A DNA stretch of 64,000 nucleotides, taken from Candidatus Amarobacter glycogenicus (GTDB lineage Bacteria; Chloroflexota; Dehalococcoidia; Tepidiformales; Tepidiformaceae). Location: NCBI GenBank assembly GCA_016719395.1, contig JADJZF010000003.1, positions 1-64,000 on the forward strand, in the 5' to 3' direction. Of this stretch, positions 50,928-58,888 are shown piece by piece (within the stretch, counting starts at the first letter, position 1; each line of letters begins with the position of its first letter). Both the position numbers and the translations under genes were made by a program. The notes beneath the pieces were generated by a model. It saw nothing but the letters and a program-made list of their open reading frames with translations. It was not told the DNA's origin and ran no database searches.

Positions 50928-51860
50928 TCATCCCACTTCGCCGGCCGCGCCAAGCAGGAAGGTCGCGACAGCGGCCTGGGCCCAAACTCGGTTCTCGGCC
51001 TGGTCGAAGATGATCGATTCCTGGCTTTCCATCGCTTCGTCGGTGATTTCGTCTCCACGGTGGGCGGGGAGGTCGTGCATGACGAACGCGCCGGGCGCTG
51101 CCTTGCTCATCAACTCCATGTTCAGCTGGTAGCCGGTGAAGGCGATTCGCCGGCGTTCGGCTTCGCGCTCCTGGCCCATGGAAGTCCAGACATCGGTGTA
51201 GACCGATTGGGCGCCGGCCGCAGCCTGTGCAGGGTCGTTTACGAGTGTCAGCCTGCCGCCGCTTGCCTGCGCGCGGGCGGTGGACTCAGAAACCACCTCT
51301 TCCGGGAGGCTGTAGCCCTTCGGCGCGGCGATTCGCACGTCCATGCCGAGAGCGGTAGCGGTCAGAGCGAGGCTGGTCGCGACGTTGTTTCCATCACCGA
51401 TGTAGGCGATGGAGAAGCCCTTGAGGTCACCCACTTTCTCCTTCAGGGTGAGCAGGTCGGCGAGCGCCTGGCAGGGGTGTTCCTCGTTCGTCAGGGCATT
51501 GATGACGGGGATGCCGGAGTACTCGGCGTACTCCTGGACGATCTCCTGGCCGAAAGTCCGGACGGCGACGATGTCGACGTAGCGGCTGAGGACGCGCGAA
51601 ACGTCCTTGATCGCTTCGCGTTCGCCGAGACCGACTTCCTGTGGAGCCAGGTAAATCGTCTCGCCGCCGAGGTGGCGCATTGCCACCTGGAAACTCACAC
51701 GCGTACGCAACGACGGCTTCTCGAACAGCAATGCCAGCTGACGGCCGGCAAGAACCGGCTGCGGACGCTTTTTCAACGTGATCGCGAGGTCCAGCAAGAA
51801 GCGAGTCTCGCCGGCGGTGATATCCGCCGATGAGAGGAGATGCCGTGGGTTCTGTTGCAT
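50928..51860 (-). CDS. argF: ornithine carbamoyltransferase with altered HCLP motif
   Basis: The 310-residue ArgF makes citrulline from ornithine and carbamoyl phosphate in arginine synthesis. The carbamoyl phosphate loop is EKPSLRTRVSF near residue 46 and HPCQALADLLTL near 128. The SMG loop is TDVWTSMGQE near 227. The motif normally HCLPAHRG reads MHDLPAHRGDEIT near 262, with aspartate in place of the ornithine-contacting cysteine. Start ATG 51860 gives normal length; a longer in-frame extension overlaps the tRNAs and is not real. It is divergent from the zinc-ribbon gene. Confidence 0.9.
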   Translation of the reverse strand: MQQNPRHLLSSADITAGETRFLLDLAITLKKRPQPVLAGRQLALLFEKPSLRTRVSFQVAMRHLGGETIYLAPQEVGLGEREAIKDVSRVLSRYVDIVAVRTFGQEIVQEYAEYSGIPVINALTNEEHPCQALADLLTLKEKVGDLKGFSIAYIGDGNNVATSLALTATALGMDVRIAAPKGYSLPEEVVSESTARAQASGGRLTLVNDPAQAAAGAQSVYTDVWTSMGQEREAERRRIAFTGYQLNMELMSKAAPGAFVMHDLPAHRGDEITDEAMESQESIIFDQAENRVWAQAAVATFLLGAAGEVG

Positions 51861-51999
51861 CCAAGGAGTGTACGGCCTTGCCGGGTTAATGCTGAACGTC
51901 CGAGTCCGCCGCCAATTTGGCAGGCTCTCGCAGTGTGTGAACAAATACCTATGAAGTTCGAGCCATTCCCTGCCGTAATTCTCAGCAGGAGACACACCC

Positions 52000-52182
52000 G
52001 TGGCCGAGCACACCATCATCAAACCGCGCTGGGAACGAAAATTCGCCGAAGGCAAGATGTTCGAACGGATGGAGTGCGACCGCTGCCGGGCGCCGTTTAA
52101 CTTCTCACAGAGCCCGCGCGCGACGCGCATCCCGCGTTGCCCGGCGTGTGGGAGCATGGCCTCGCATCGCCGGGCGGCGTAG
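52000..52182 (+). CDS. zinc-ribbon miniprotein
   Basis: The 60-residue protein starts with GTG, 10 bases after an AGGAG ribosome site. It contains MECDRCRAPF and PRCPACGSMA, two CxxC knuckles 18 residues apart that should bind one zinc. Function is unknown; size and charge (basic) suit nucleic acid or ribosome binding. It lies immediately upstream of three tRNA genes. Confidence 0.65.
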   Translation: MAEHTIIKPRWERKFAEGKMFERMECDRCRAPFNFSQSPRATRIPRCPACGSMASHRRAA

Positions 52183-52228
52183 GCGCTGTTTCCTGTTCGG
52201 CGTTCCCTGCTAATGTAGATATTCGCGC

Positions 52229-52304
52229 AGGGGTGTAGCTCAGCTGGTAGAGCAGTGGCCTCCAAATCCACCGGTCGCGGGTTCGAATCCTGCCGCCCCT
52301 GCCA
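52229..52304 (+). tRNA. trnW: tRNA-Trp (anticodon CCA)
   Basis: A 76-base cloverleaf: acceptor AGGGGTG pairs with CGCCCCT, the D arm is GCTCAGCTGGTAGAGC, the anticodon loop CTCCAAA gives CCA, the T arm is GCGGGTTCGAATCCTGC, and the CCA end is encoded. The last anticodon-stem pair (31-39) is C-U, a mismatch where most tRNA-Trp have a pair. Confidence 0.95.
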
Positions 52305-52375
52305 GACCTTTCGCTTCGGCCTTCCCTCACGCGGCTTGCCGCTGGGCCGGGGCAATTCGTACCATGCGTATCCGG

Positions 52376-52461
52376 GCCCAGGTGGTGGAACGGCAGACAC
52401 GCTGTCTTGAGGGGGCAGTGTCCTTTTGGGCGTGTGAGTTCAAATCTCACCCTGGGCACCA
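52376..52461 (+). tRNA. trnL: tRNA-Leu (anticodon GAG)
   Basis: An 86-base class II tRNA with acceptor GCCCAGG/CCTGGGC, anticodon loop TTGAGGG (GAG), a long variable arm (TGTCCTTTTGGGCG) and an encoded CCA end. It reads CUC/CUU leucine codons. Confidence 0.95.
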
Positions 52462-52474
52462 TTACTTTTCACAC

Positions 52475-52548
52475 GGCGCCATGGCCAAGTGGTAAGGCAG
52501 AGCTCTGCAAAAGCTCCACCGCCGGTTCGAATCCGACTGGCGCCTCCA
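52475..52548 (+). tRNA. trnC: tRNA-Cys (anticodon GCA)
   Basis: A 74-base tRNA with acceptor GGCGCCA/TGGCGCC, anticodon stem GAGCT/AGCTC with loop CTGCAAA (GCA), T-loop GGTTCGAATC and an encoded CCA end. It lies 13 bases after tRNA-Leu, so the three are probably one transcript. Confidence 0.95.
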
Positions 52549-52557
52549 AGACGCTCC

Positions 52558-52588
52558 AAGGGCTCCCGCAGGGGAGCCCTTCTTGTTT
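52558..52588 (+). terminator. intrinsic terminator after the tRNA cluster
   Basis: A 10-base-pair stem (AAGGGCTCCC with GGGAGCCCTT) around GCAG is followed by the T-rich CTTGTTT. It starts 9 bases after tRNA-Cys. Confidence 0.8.
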
Positions 52589-52638
52589 CCCGGAGGCTTG
52601 GACCGCGAGGGCCTCGTACCGGGCTCAGCCGGGGAAGC

Positions 52639-53301
52639 TCAACCGGCAGGTGCTCCCTCGCCGGGCCCGGGATAGCCGACCTGGCAGAATCCGTGGTTGC
52701 AGTACCCGTAGGGGTTCGCCTCAAGGTATTGCTGGTGGTGGGGCTCGGCGTAGTAGAAAGGCCCGGCCGGGACAATCTCGGTGACGATCTCACCGAACCC
52801 GGCGGCAGTGAGTGACTGCTGATAGCGTGCCTTCGATGCCCGCGCCTGGGCCTCCTGTTCCGCGTCGGCGAAGTAGATCGCGGACCGATACTGCGTGCCG
52901 ATGTCGCCTCCCTGGCGCATCCACTGGGTCGGGTCGTGGTTCTCCCAGAAGACTTTCAACAGGCTGTCGTAAGCGACGGCGGCGGGGTGGTATACCGCGA
53001 CTGCGACCTCGGTGTGGGCGGTACGGCCAGAGCAGACCTCGTGGTAGGTCGGGTTGGGGGTGCTGCCGCCCTGATAGCCGACGAACGTGGAGTAGACGCC
53101 GGGCACCTTCCAGAGGAACTTCTCGGCGCCCCAGAAGCAGCCCATGCCGAACGATGCAGGCCTGCAACCCTCGGGCCACGGTCCTGCGAGCGGTGTCCCG
53201 AGCACAAGGTGGCGGTCGGGTACCGGCATCTGTTGATCGCGCCCGCGAAGGACGTGTTCCGGGGGCGGGAACTGGACGTGGCGGCGTTGAAAAAGCTGCA
53301 T
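52639..53301 (-). CDS. msrA: peptide-methionine (S)-S-oxide reductase MsrA
   Basis: The 220-residue MsrA reduces methionine S-sulfoxide in proteins. The catalytic cysteine is in FGMGCFWGAEKFLWKV near residue 54. YQGGSTPNPTYHEVCSGRTAHTEVAVAVY follows, and DPTQWMRQGGDIGTQYRSAIY completes the core. Resolving cysteines may be those of the C-terminal GYCNHGFCQVGYP. It has an N-terminal extension of about 50 residues typical of the long MsrA form (E. coli-like). No signal peptide is seen. Confidence 0.94.
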   Translation of the reverse strand: MQLFQRRHVQFPPPEHVLRGRDQQMPVPDRHLVLGTPLAGPWPEGCRPASFGMGCFWGAEKFLWKVPGVYSTFVGYQGGSTPNPTYHEVCSGRTAHTEVAVAVYHPAAVAYDSLLKVFWENHDPTQWMRQGGDIGTQYRSAIYFADAEQEAQARASKARYQQSLTAAGFGEIVTEIVPAGPFYYAEPHHQQYLEANPYGYCNHGFCQVGYPGPGEGAPAG

Positions 53302-53438
53302 GGTGGTCACTCCGGGGCCGCGGCTAGAAGGCCCGTAACCATCGTAGCGGGAAGGGGCCTGCCCTCGCGAGACTTCTCCATCGTCCCCTCTCAGGCGTAG
53401 CATCCGGGGCACACTCCCAAAGCCACAGGAGCACCCAC

Positions 53439-54635
53439 ATGCGCGGTTTGCGCGGCGAAGCAGCCATCGTCGGCGTCGCCGAGTTCGCCCCTTCACGGAA
53501 GCCCGAGAAACTCTGGATGGGGCTCGAGGCCTATTCCGAACTCGCCCGGATGGCCCTGGATGACGCCGGCCTCTCCATCAGCGATGTCGATGCCGTGCTG
53601 ACCGGGAACAACCTGCAGGAAGCGCAGATGTTCGTCCCTGCGACGATTATCGAGTACCTCGGGGTCGAGTCTCACTTCTCGGAGGTTGTCGACCTTGGTG
53701 GCGCTTCCGGGGCCGCCCTGGTGCTGCGCGCGGCAATGGCCATCGAAATGGGGCTCTGCGAGACGGCACTCTGCATGCTGTACACACAGGCGCACCATCG
53801 GAACCCGAAGGCGCCGCCGGTGAATTACGCACGAGACTGGGGTGGCGGTTGTCTGGGGATCGCCCCAGGCGGAATTCGAGATACCCTTCGGGGCCGTCCA
53901 GGGCACGTACGGATACGCGATGATCGCGAACCGCTACGCGCACGAATTCGGGCTGACCGACGAGCAGCGCGCGAAGGTCGCCGTCGACCAGCGCACGAAC
54001 GCCCTCGCCCATCCCCACGCGGTCTTCCGAAACACGCCGATCACGTCCGAGGACGTGCTCAACTCGCCGATGATCTGCAGCCCACTCCACATGCTGGAGA
54101 TCGTGATGCCGTGCATGGGCGGGGCCGCGGTCGTCGTGACCTCGAAGGAGAAGGCGGCGAAGACAAAGAACCGGCCGGTGTACGTGGTTGGCGGCGGCGA
54201 GAACACGACTCACCGCTCGGTGACGTACGAACCCGACTTCACGCACTCGCCGATCAAGGCAGCATCCGACCGGGCGTGGGCGATGTCGGGGCTGAAGCCG
54301 AAGGACATCGACCTGGCTTCCCTTTACGACTGCTACACGATCACGGTGCTGCTCACACTCGAGGACACAGGTTTCTGCGGCAAGGGCGAGGCCGGGCGGT
54401 TCGTGATGGAACACGACCTGACGTACAAAGGCGACTTCCCGATGAACACCCACGGCGGCCAGCTGTCGTTCGGCCAGGCCGGCATCGCCGGAGGAATGTC
54501 GCACGTCACCGAGGCCGTCCTCCAGCTGCAGGGCCGGGCCGGAGACCGCCAACTGCGCAAATGCGACACAGCGTTCGTCAACGGCAATGGCGGAATCATG
54601 AGCGAGCAGGTCTCGATCATCCTGAGGGGGCGTGA
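53439..54635 (+). CDS. SCP-x/lipid-transfer-type thiolase, frameshifted twice
   Basis: A thiolase-like enzyme of the SCP-x/acetyl-CoA acetyltransferase type, probably acting on CoA-linked branched or steroid-like substrates. Frame 3 carries VGVAEFAPSRKPEKL and DAVLTGNNLQEAQM to VNYARDWGGG. Near 53842-53872 the frame moves to frame 1, giving PQAEFEIPFGAVQGTYGYAM, HSPIKAASDRAW, LYDCYTITVLLTLEDTGF and the C-terminal VNGNGGIMSEQVSIIL. A second shift in the G5 run at 54626-54630 restores the TGA at 54633-54635. The first indel adds one base and the second removes one. The usual coupling with DUF35 (next gene) supports the assignment. Confidence 0.8.
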   Translation: MRGLRGEAAIVGVAEFAPSRKPEKLWMGLEAYSELARMALDDAGLSISDVDAVLTGNNLQEAQMFVPATIIEYLGVESHFSEVVDLGGASGAALVLRAAMAIEMGLCETALCMLYTQAHHRNPKAPPVNYARDWGGGCLGIAPGGIRDTLRGRPGHVRIRDDREPLRARIRADRRAAREGRRRPAHERPRPSPRGLPKHADHVRGRAQLADDLQPTPHAGDRDAVHGRGRGRRDLEGEGGEDKEPAGVRGWRRREHDSPLGDVRTRLHALADQGSIRPGVGDVGAEAEGHRPGFPLRLLHDHGAAHTRGHRFLRQGRGRAVRDGTRPDVQRRLPDEHPRRPAVVRPGRHRRRNVARHRGRPPAAGPGRRPPTAQMRHSVRQRQWRNHERAGLDHPEGA

Positions 54636-55051
54636 CCATGACGACCTACCGGCCGAATCCTGCGCCGATCCCGAACCCCATCCCTACCTCTGCACCGTTC
54701 TGGGCGGGCACGAAAGAGCACAAGCTCATGCTCCAACGCTGCCCGCGGGGTCACGTCTTCTACTACGCGCGCACCCACTGCCCGCAATGCCTTTCGCGCG
54801 AACTCGAATGGTTCGAGGCCAGCGGCCGGGGCACGCTTTACAGCTTCACTATCTGCGAACGCGCCCAGTCCGCGGACTTCGAACCGGACGTACCGTACGT
54901 CGTCGCCGCTATCGCCCTGGCAGAAGGCCCGCGCATGACCAGCCTCCTGGTGGACACCCCGCACGACCAGGTCCGTTGCGACATGCCGGTGGAGGTCGTG
55001 TGGCAGGACGTGGGGGATGAAGCTGCGATGCCGTATTTCCGGGGTGTTTGA
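54632..55051 (+). CDS. DUF35/OB-fold acyl-CoA-associated protein (ChsH2-like)
   Basis: The 139-residue protein has an N-terminal rubredoxin-like zinc ribbon (LQRCPRGHVFYYARTHCPQC) followed by an OB-fold (GTLYSFTICERA...). DUF35 proteins act as the partner of SCP-x-type thiolases and hydratases. Its GTG (or ATG 54638) overlaps the thiolase stop, so the two are coupled. The first Cys pair is CPRG rather than CxxC, so metal binding may be weaker. Confidence 0.85.
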   Translation: MTMTTYRPNPAPIPNPIPTSAPFWAGTKEHKLMLQRCPRGHVFYYARTHCPQCLSRELEWFEASGRGTLYSFTICERAQSADFEPDVPYVVAAIALAEGPRMTSLLVDTPHDQVRCDMPVEVVWQDVGDEAAMPYFRGV

Positions 55052-55188
55052 GGCTCTTACAGTCCGGTTTCGAAAAGCAGGATTGTCGACCATGCGGGTC
55101 GGACCTCGGAACCCCAACGCAGCCTTGCGGCGGTGGTGAAGGACTGGGTTTCAAAGCTCGACAGCTGACGGTCGGCCCGAGGAGGAAG

Positions 55189-56001
55189 CTACCCCAGCCG
55201 CTCGAAGTTCGGCGCGCGCTTCTCGATGAGTGAGCGAGCGCCCTCGGTCGCATCCGGACGACCCACGGCTTTCCACTGGACGACATCAGCTTCGCGGAAG
55301 GCGCGCTCGTAGTCGGCGCCCATGTGGGCATACATGAGTGACTTCGTCTCGGCGAAGGCGAGCGGCGCGATACTTCCCGAGATGTCGCGAATGTAGGCTT
55401 TCGCGCGCTCGACGACGTCTTCGCCTTCTTCGCACACGTATTCGACGAGGCCGATCCGCTGGGCTTCGGATGCATCGATGCGCTTACTCGTCATCATCAG
55501 GTCCATCGCCCGGCCGGGGCCCACGAGCCGCGGGAGCAGCCAGGTCATGCCGTGTTCGCCGATGAGTCCTCGTTTCATGAACACCGTGGTAAAGCTCGCG
55601 CCGGCGGCGGCGATACGGACATCACACTTCGCGGCGAGGACAAACCCACCGCCAGCGGCCACGCCGTTGACGGCCGCGACAACCGGCTTCGGCACTGCCA
55701 GGAGGTTCGTGAACAGGCCCGGGATCTGGGGGCCCGGCGCCGCAGAGCGCGAACCCGGCTCGCTCGCCTCGGCCGCGGTAACGTCCACCAGTGCCTGCGA
55801 GTCCAGGCCGGCCGAAAATGCGCGACCGGTGCCGGTGATGACGATACCCACAACACGCCGGTCGGCTACCAGCTCATCTACCCCGCGCTGAATCTCGGCG
55901 AGCGTGTGGTAGGTGAATGCATTCAGCTTTTCGGGCCGGTTGATGCGGAGCACCCCGACGGGGTCTTCGATTTCTACGACGATGTCGGTGTAGTCAGCCA
56001 T
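55189..56001 (-). CDS. enoyl-CoA hydratase/isomerase family protein
   Basis: The 270-residue crotonase-fold protein has GVLRINRPEKLNAFTYHTL near residue 14, ITGTGRAFSAGLDSQAL near 55 (oxyanion-hole backbone) and PVVAAVNGVAAGGGFVLAAKCDVRIA near 104 (second oxyanion residue). GLIGEHGMTWLLPRLVG near 137 holds a glutamate in the catalytic region. Specific reaction is not determinable; it is convergent with the DUF35/thiolase pair and may serve the same degradation route. Confidence 0.9.
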   Translation of the reverse strand: MADYTDIVVEIEDPVGVLRINRPEKLNAFTYHTLAEIQRGVDELVADRRVVGIVITGTGRAFSAGLDSQALVDVTAAEASEPGSRSAAPGPQIPGLFTNLLAVPKPVVAAVNGVAAGGGFVLAAKCDVRIAAAGASFTTVFMKRGLIGEHGMTWLLPRLVGPGRAMDLMMTSKRIDASEAQRIGLVEYVCEEGEDVVERAKAYIRDISGSIAPLAFAETKSLMYAHMGADYERAFREADVVQWKAVGRPDATEGARSLIEKRAPNFERLG

Positions 56002-56074
56002 TTTCGGTGCCTCCTCGTTCAAGCCTGGCGAAAGCGGCCGGAGCGTACCAGATTCGAACGACGGCGGGACCCTA

Positions 56075-56608
56075 TCAACGCGTCCCAGCAGCCTCGGGAG
56101 GCCAACCGATCGCGTTCCGGAGGCGAATGCCCGAGAAGTGGAAGCTGTTGTCCCACGCGCCAAAGAGGGGCGTGAGCGATGGCATGAAGCGCAGCTCAAC
56201 GCCTTGGCGTCCAAGAGCCCCGATGAGTTCGCCCACCGGTTCGACGGCCAGCGGAACTTCGACCTCGCGGCTGACAAGCATCCACGGGTCGTCTTCAAGC
56301 GGGCGAAAACGAGCCGGGGCCAGCTCGTAGCGGTAGAGCGGAGTGGAACGCATGCGGTCGAGCCATGCCCACTCGATGCAGGCGATGCGCGCATCGGGAC
56401 GACCGGCAAACCAGCGGTCGAGGTCGGCCGGCGTCGTCTGGGGAGTCGGCCAGAGGAGGATACGCGGGCAATCCCGCGGGAAGAGGTAGGTCCAGGCGCG
56501 GGCTTCGTCGACCGTCCAGACGAGTGGTTCGACCTCAGGCCGGTGCAACGGCGTGCGCGGGACGAACTCGCGGATAGCCGGGTCCTCCGAGAAGTGGAAG
56601 AGCCTCAT
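56075..56608 (-). CDS. DUF6886 family protein
   Basis: The 177-residue protein starts MRLFHFSEDPAIREFVPR and has PLVWTVDEARAWTYLFPRDCPRILLWP, a pattern I recognise as the DUF6886 family of unknown function found in many bacteria. There is no membrane segment. It is followed on the same strand by the hydratase gene (gap 74 bases). Confidence 0.75.
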   Translation of the reverse strand: MRLFHFSEDPAIREFVPRTPLHRPEVEPLVWTVDEARAWTYLFPRDCPRILLWPTPQTTPADLDRWFAGRPDARIACIEWAWLDRMRSTPLYRYELAPARFRPLEDDPWMLVSREVEVPLAVEPVGELIGALGRQGVELRFMPSLTPLFGAWDNSFHFSGIRLRNAIGWPPEAAGTR

Positions 56609-56739
56609 CGCAGGTGGAAACGCCCGGGCGGGGACCGAAGTTACTTGCAGGTCCTCGACGTCCTCGGGATGAAACGTAAGTGCCGCGGCGAAAGCGCCGC
56701 CACTCGTCGGAGCGGGGCTGTGTTCAGGGCGCGGGCTCG

Positions 56740-57192
56740 CTACGGAACTTCCTCAACCGCAGTCAGGCTGCGGGGATACTGACCATCTTCGGCGTACGGC
56801 TGAATGTCGCGGTGGAAGATGACTACTCTCCAGCCGTCCGCTTCCTTCCGCATGGCCTGTGTGAAACGGACGCGGGCTCGCTCCGGCGGGAGCCCTTTCT
56901 CCTGGAAGTCCTCGACATACCATCCCCACGCCAATCCCAGGTCGCCGTCGACGGCGGTCCGAAGTGTCTCCGTCTCCATCCGGTAGCGGATCATCCGGCC
57001 CTTGGCTTCCTCCCCAACCCGGCGGAAGTCGTCTTCGGTTATGGAGCCCATGCGGCGGGCAGCCGCAGTCCGATATCCGAAGCCGATCCCGGATGCTTCA
57101 AATCGCCAGAGTCTCTCGAAGTCCCAGTTGGAGTTCGCCTCCACCCACTCCGAAAAAGCTCCCGCAACCTCTTCTTTTGCAATAGTGTGCAT
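56740..57192 (-). CDS. SnoaL/NTF2-like small domain protein
   Basis: The 150-residue protein fits the NTF2/SnoaL cone fold: an N-terminal helix pair (EEVAGAFSEWVEANSNWDFERL), a beta sheet with LGLAWGWYVEDFQEKG and a final strand GWRVVIFHRDIQPYA. A strong GGAGGAGAG ribosome site precedes ATG 57192 by a few bases and fixes the start. No catalytic residues can be assigned. Confidence 0.65.
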   Translation of the reverse strand: MHTIAKEEVAGAFSEWVEANSNWDFERLWRFEASGIGFGYRTAAARRMGSITEDDFRRVGEEAKGRMIRYRMETETLRTAVDGDLGLAWGWYVEDFQEKGLPPERARVRFTQAMRKEADGWRVVIFHRDIQPYAEDGQYPRSLTAVEEVP

Positions 57193-57263
57193 GGTCTCTC
57201 CTCCGTGGGCCCAGTTTGGCGCACAGCATGCTAGACATGACAGGAGGCGCTGACAACCTCGAC

Positions 57264-58805
57264 TTACAGCCCGTATAACTCCGCGCCACGGGTCCGCACC
57301 CATTCGCCGACCATTTCACCGATCATGATCGACGTCAGGTTCGTGTTTGCGCGGGTGACGGTGGGCATGATGCTCGCATCGGCGACGACGAGGCCTTCGA
57401 CCGAATGGCAGCGTCCATACTGGTCGACCACCGCTCCCTGGTCGGAAGCGGGGCCCATGGGAACCGTCGCGCAGGGGTGGAAGCCGCTTGCAGAGAGACG
57501 CAGGCAGAGGTCGCCCAGCGATTCATCTGAGAGCGCGCGGCGGGGGTCCGGGAAAGTCTGTTCCACCACCATGTCGGAGAGCGGCTTCGTCTTCACGAAC
57601 GCGATCGTGTCCCGCAGGCAGGCCACGAGACGGCTGCGGTCCCGCTCGTCTTCGCAGAAGCGCTGTTCGACGACTGGCGGGGCGTGCGGGTCGGCCGATG
57701 CGAGGCGCAGCGTACCGGTCCCATGCACCTGCTCGAGGACGGCGGCGATGGCGAAGTTGGTGAGCGGGCCGCCACGAGGCGAGAAGGAGAACGCTTCGAT
57801 CTGGAGATCGTTTCGAAACGCGCTCCCCGGCGCGGTGTAGCGAAGGATCGTCTGGACGATGGGCTGGTCGGCATCCAGCAGGCTGGGGTCTTTCGCGCGG
57901 CAGACCACGGCGAGGGCGGGGTGGTCCGAGAGCCTCGTGCCCACACCCTGGATATCGCGCAGAAGCTCGATGCCGTGGCGCTCGAGTTCGTCGCGGGGGC
58001 CGATGCCGGAGCGCATGAGGATTGCCGGGGACTGGAGTGCTCCGGCGCTCAGGATGATCGTGCGCGCGCGGAGGACTTCGATGTTGCCGTCCGTCTCTAC
58101 CTCGACACCCACCGCACGGGTCCCTTCGAAGACGACGCGCCGGGTGAGCGTGTTCGGCCGAATACGGAGGTTGGGACGGGCACGGGCAGCCGAAAGGTAA
58201 CCGATGGCCGTTGAAATCCTGAGCCGGCCGATCTTGTTCATCGGATGGGGGCCGGAACCCCAACCAGCGGGATCGTTCGCGTCTTCGCAGCGCGGGTAGC
58301 CGAGGGCATCGCTGGCTTCGAGCCAGGCCTGGTGCACCTGGGTCAGCTCGGCGGTACGGTAGCGTTGGATGGTGATCGGCCCGGCATCGCCGTGGTAGGG
58401 GCGATCACCGAAGTCAAGGTCGCGCTCGAGGCGCTTGAACGCGGGGAGGACGCGCTCCCAGGCCCACTCAGGATTGCCGGCGGCAGCCCACGCGTCGTAA
58501 TCCTCAGGCATGCCTCGCAACGCGATGGTGGTGTTCACCGCGCTCGAACCTCCCGTCACACGTCCACGGGGGAACGGCGCCGAACGCCCGGCGGCGGTAG
58601 CCTGGTAGCTAAATCCCCAGTCGTGGTCGGCGTAGGAGTTGTTGTGGCTGTTTACCAGGTCGAAGGGCGTGCCGGCGGTATCCGGGTAGTCCGGGCCGGC
58701 TTCCAGGAGGAGGACCGAGCGGCGCGGATCCTCGCTCGCCCGGGCGGCGATAACCGCACCGGCCGAACCGGCGCCGACCACAAGAACATCAAAATCGCTT
58801 TCCAC
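57264..58805 (-). CDS. GMC oxidoreductase (choline dehydrogenase-like)
   Basis: The 513-residue FAD enzyme of the glucose-methanol-choline family has FDVLVVGAGSAGAVIAARASED at the N-terminus. PFPRGRVTGGSSAVNTTIALRG near residue 85 is GMC signature 1, and GALQSPAILMRSGIGP near 260 is signature 2. The catalytic His region GFHPCATVPMGP is near 440 and a C-terminal NTNLTSIMIGEMV follows. The alcohol substrate is unknown. GTG 58805 is preferred because GGAGG lies 8 bases upstream; GTG 58811 is too close to it. Confidence 0.9.
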   Translation of the reverse strand: MESDFDVLVVGAGSAGAVIAARASEDPRRSVLLLEAGPDYPDTAGTPFDLVNSHNNSYADHDWGFSYQATAAGRSAPFPRGRVTGGSSAVNTTIALRGMPEDYDAWAAAGNPEWAWERVLPAFKRLERDLDFGDRPYHGDAGPITIQRYRTAELTQVHQAWLEASDALGYPRCEDANDPAGWGSGPHPMNKIGRLRISTAIGYLSAARARPNLRIRPNTLTRRVVFEGTRAVGVEVETDGNIEVLRARTIILSAGALQSPAILMRSGIGPRDELERHGIELLRDIQGVGTRLSDHPALAVVCRAKDPSLLDADQPIVQTILRYTAPGSAFRNDLQIEAFSFSPRGGPLTNFAIAAVLEQVHGTGTLRLASADPHAPPVVEQRFCEDERDRSRLVACLRDTIAFVKTKPLSDMVVEQTFPDPRRALSDESLGDLCLRLSASGFHPCATVPMGPASDQGAVVDQYGRCHSVEGLVVADASIMPTVTRANTNLTSIMIGEMVGEWVRTRGAELYGL

Positions 58806-58888
58806 AGTCACCACCTCCGTGGCGGGGAATTTACGCCTCCCGCGTGCTCCGGGGGAACCAAAACGCGGCAAGAGACGTCCTGAGAAGG

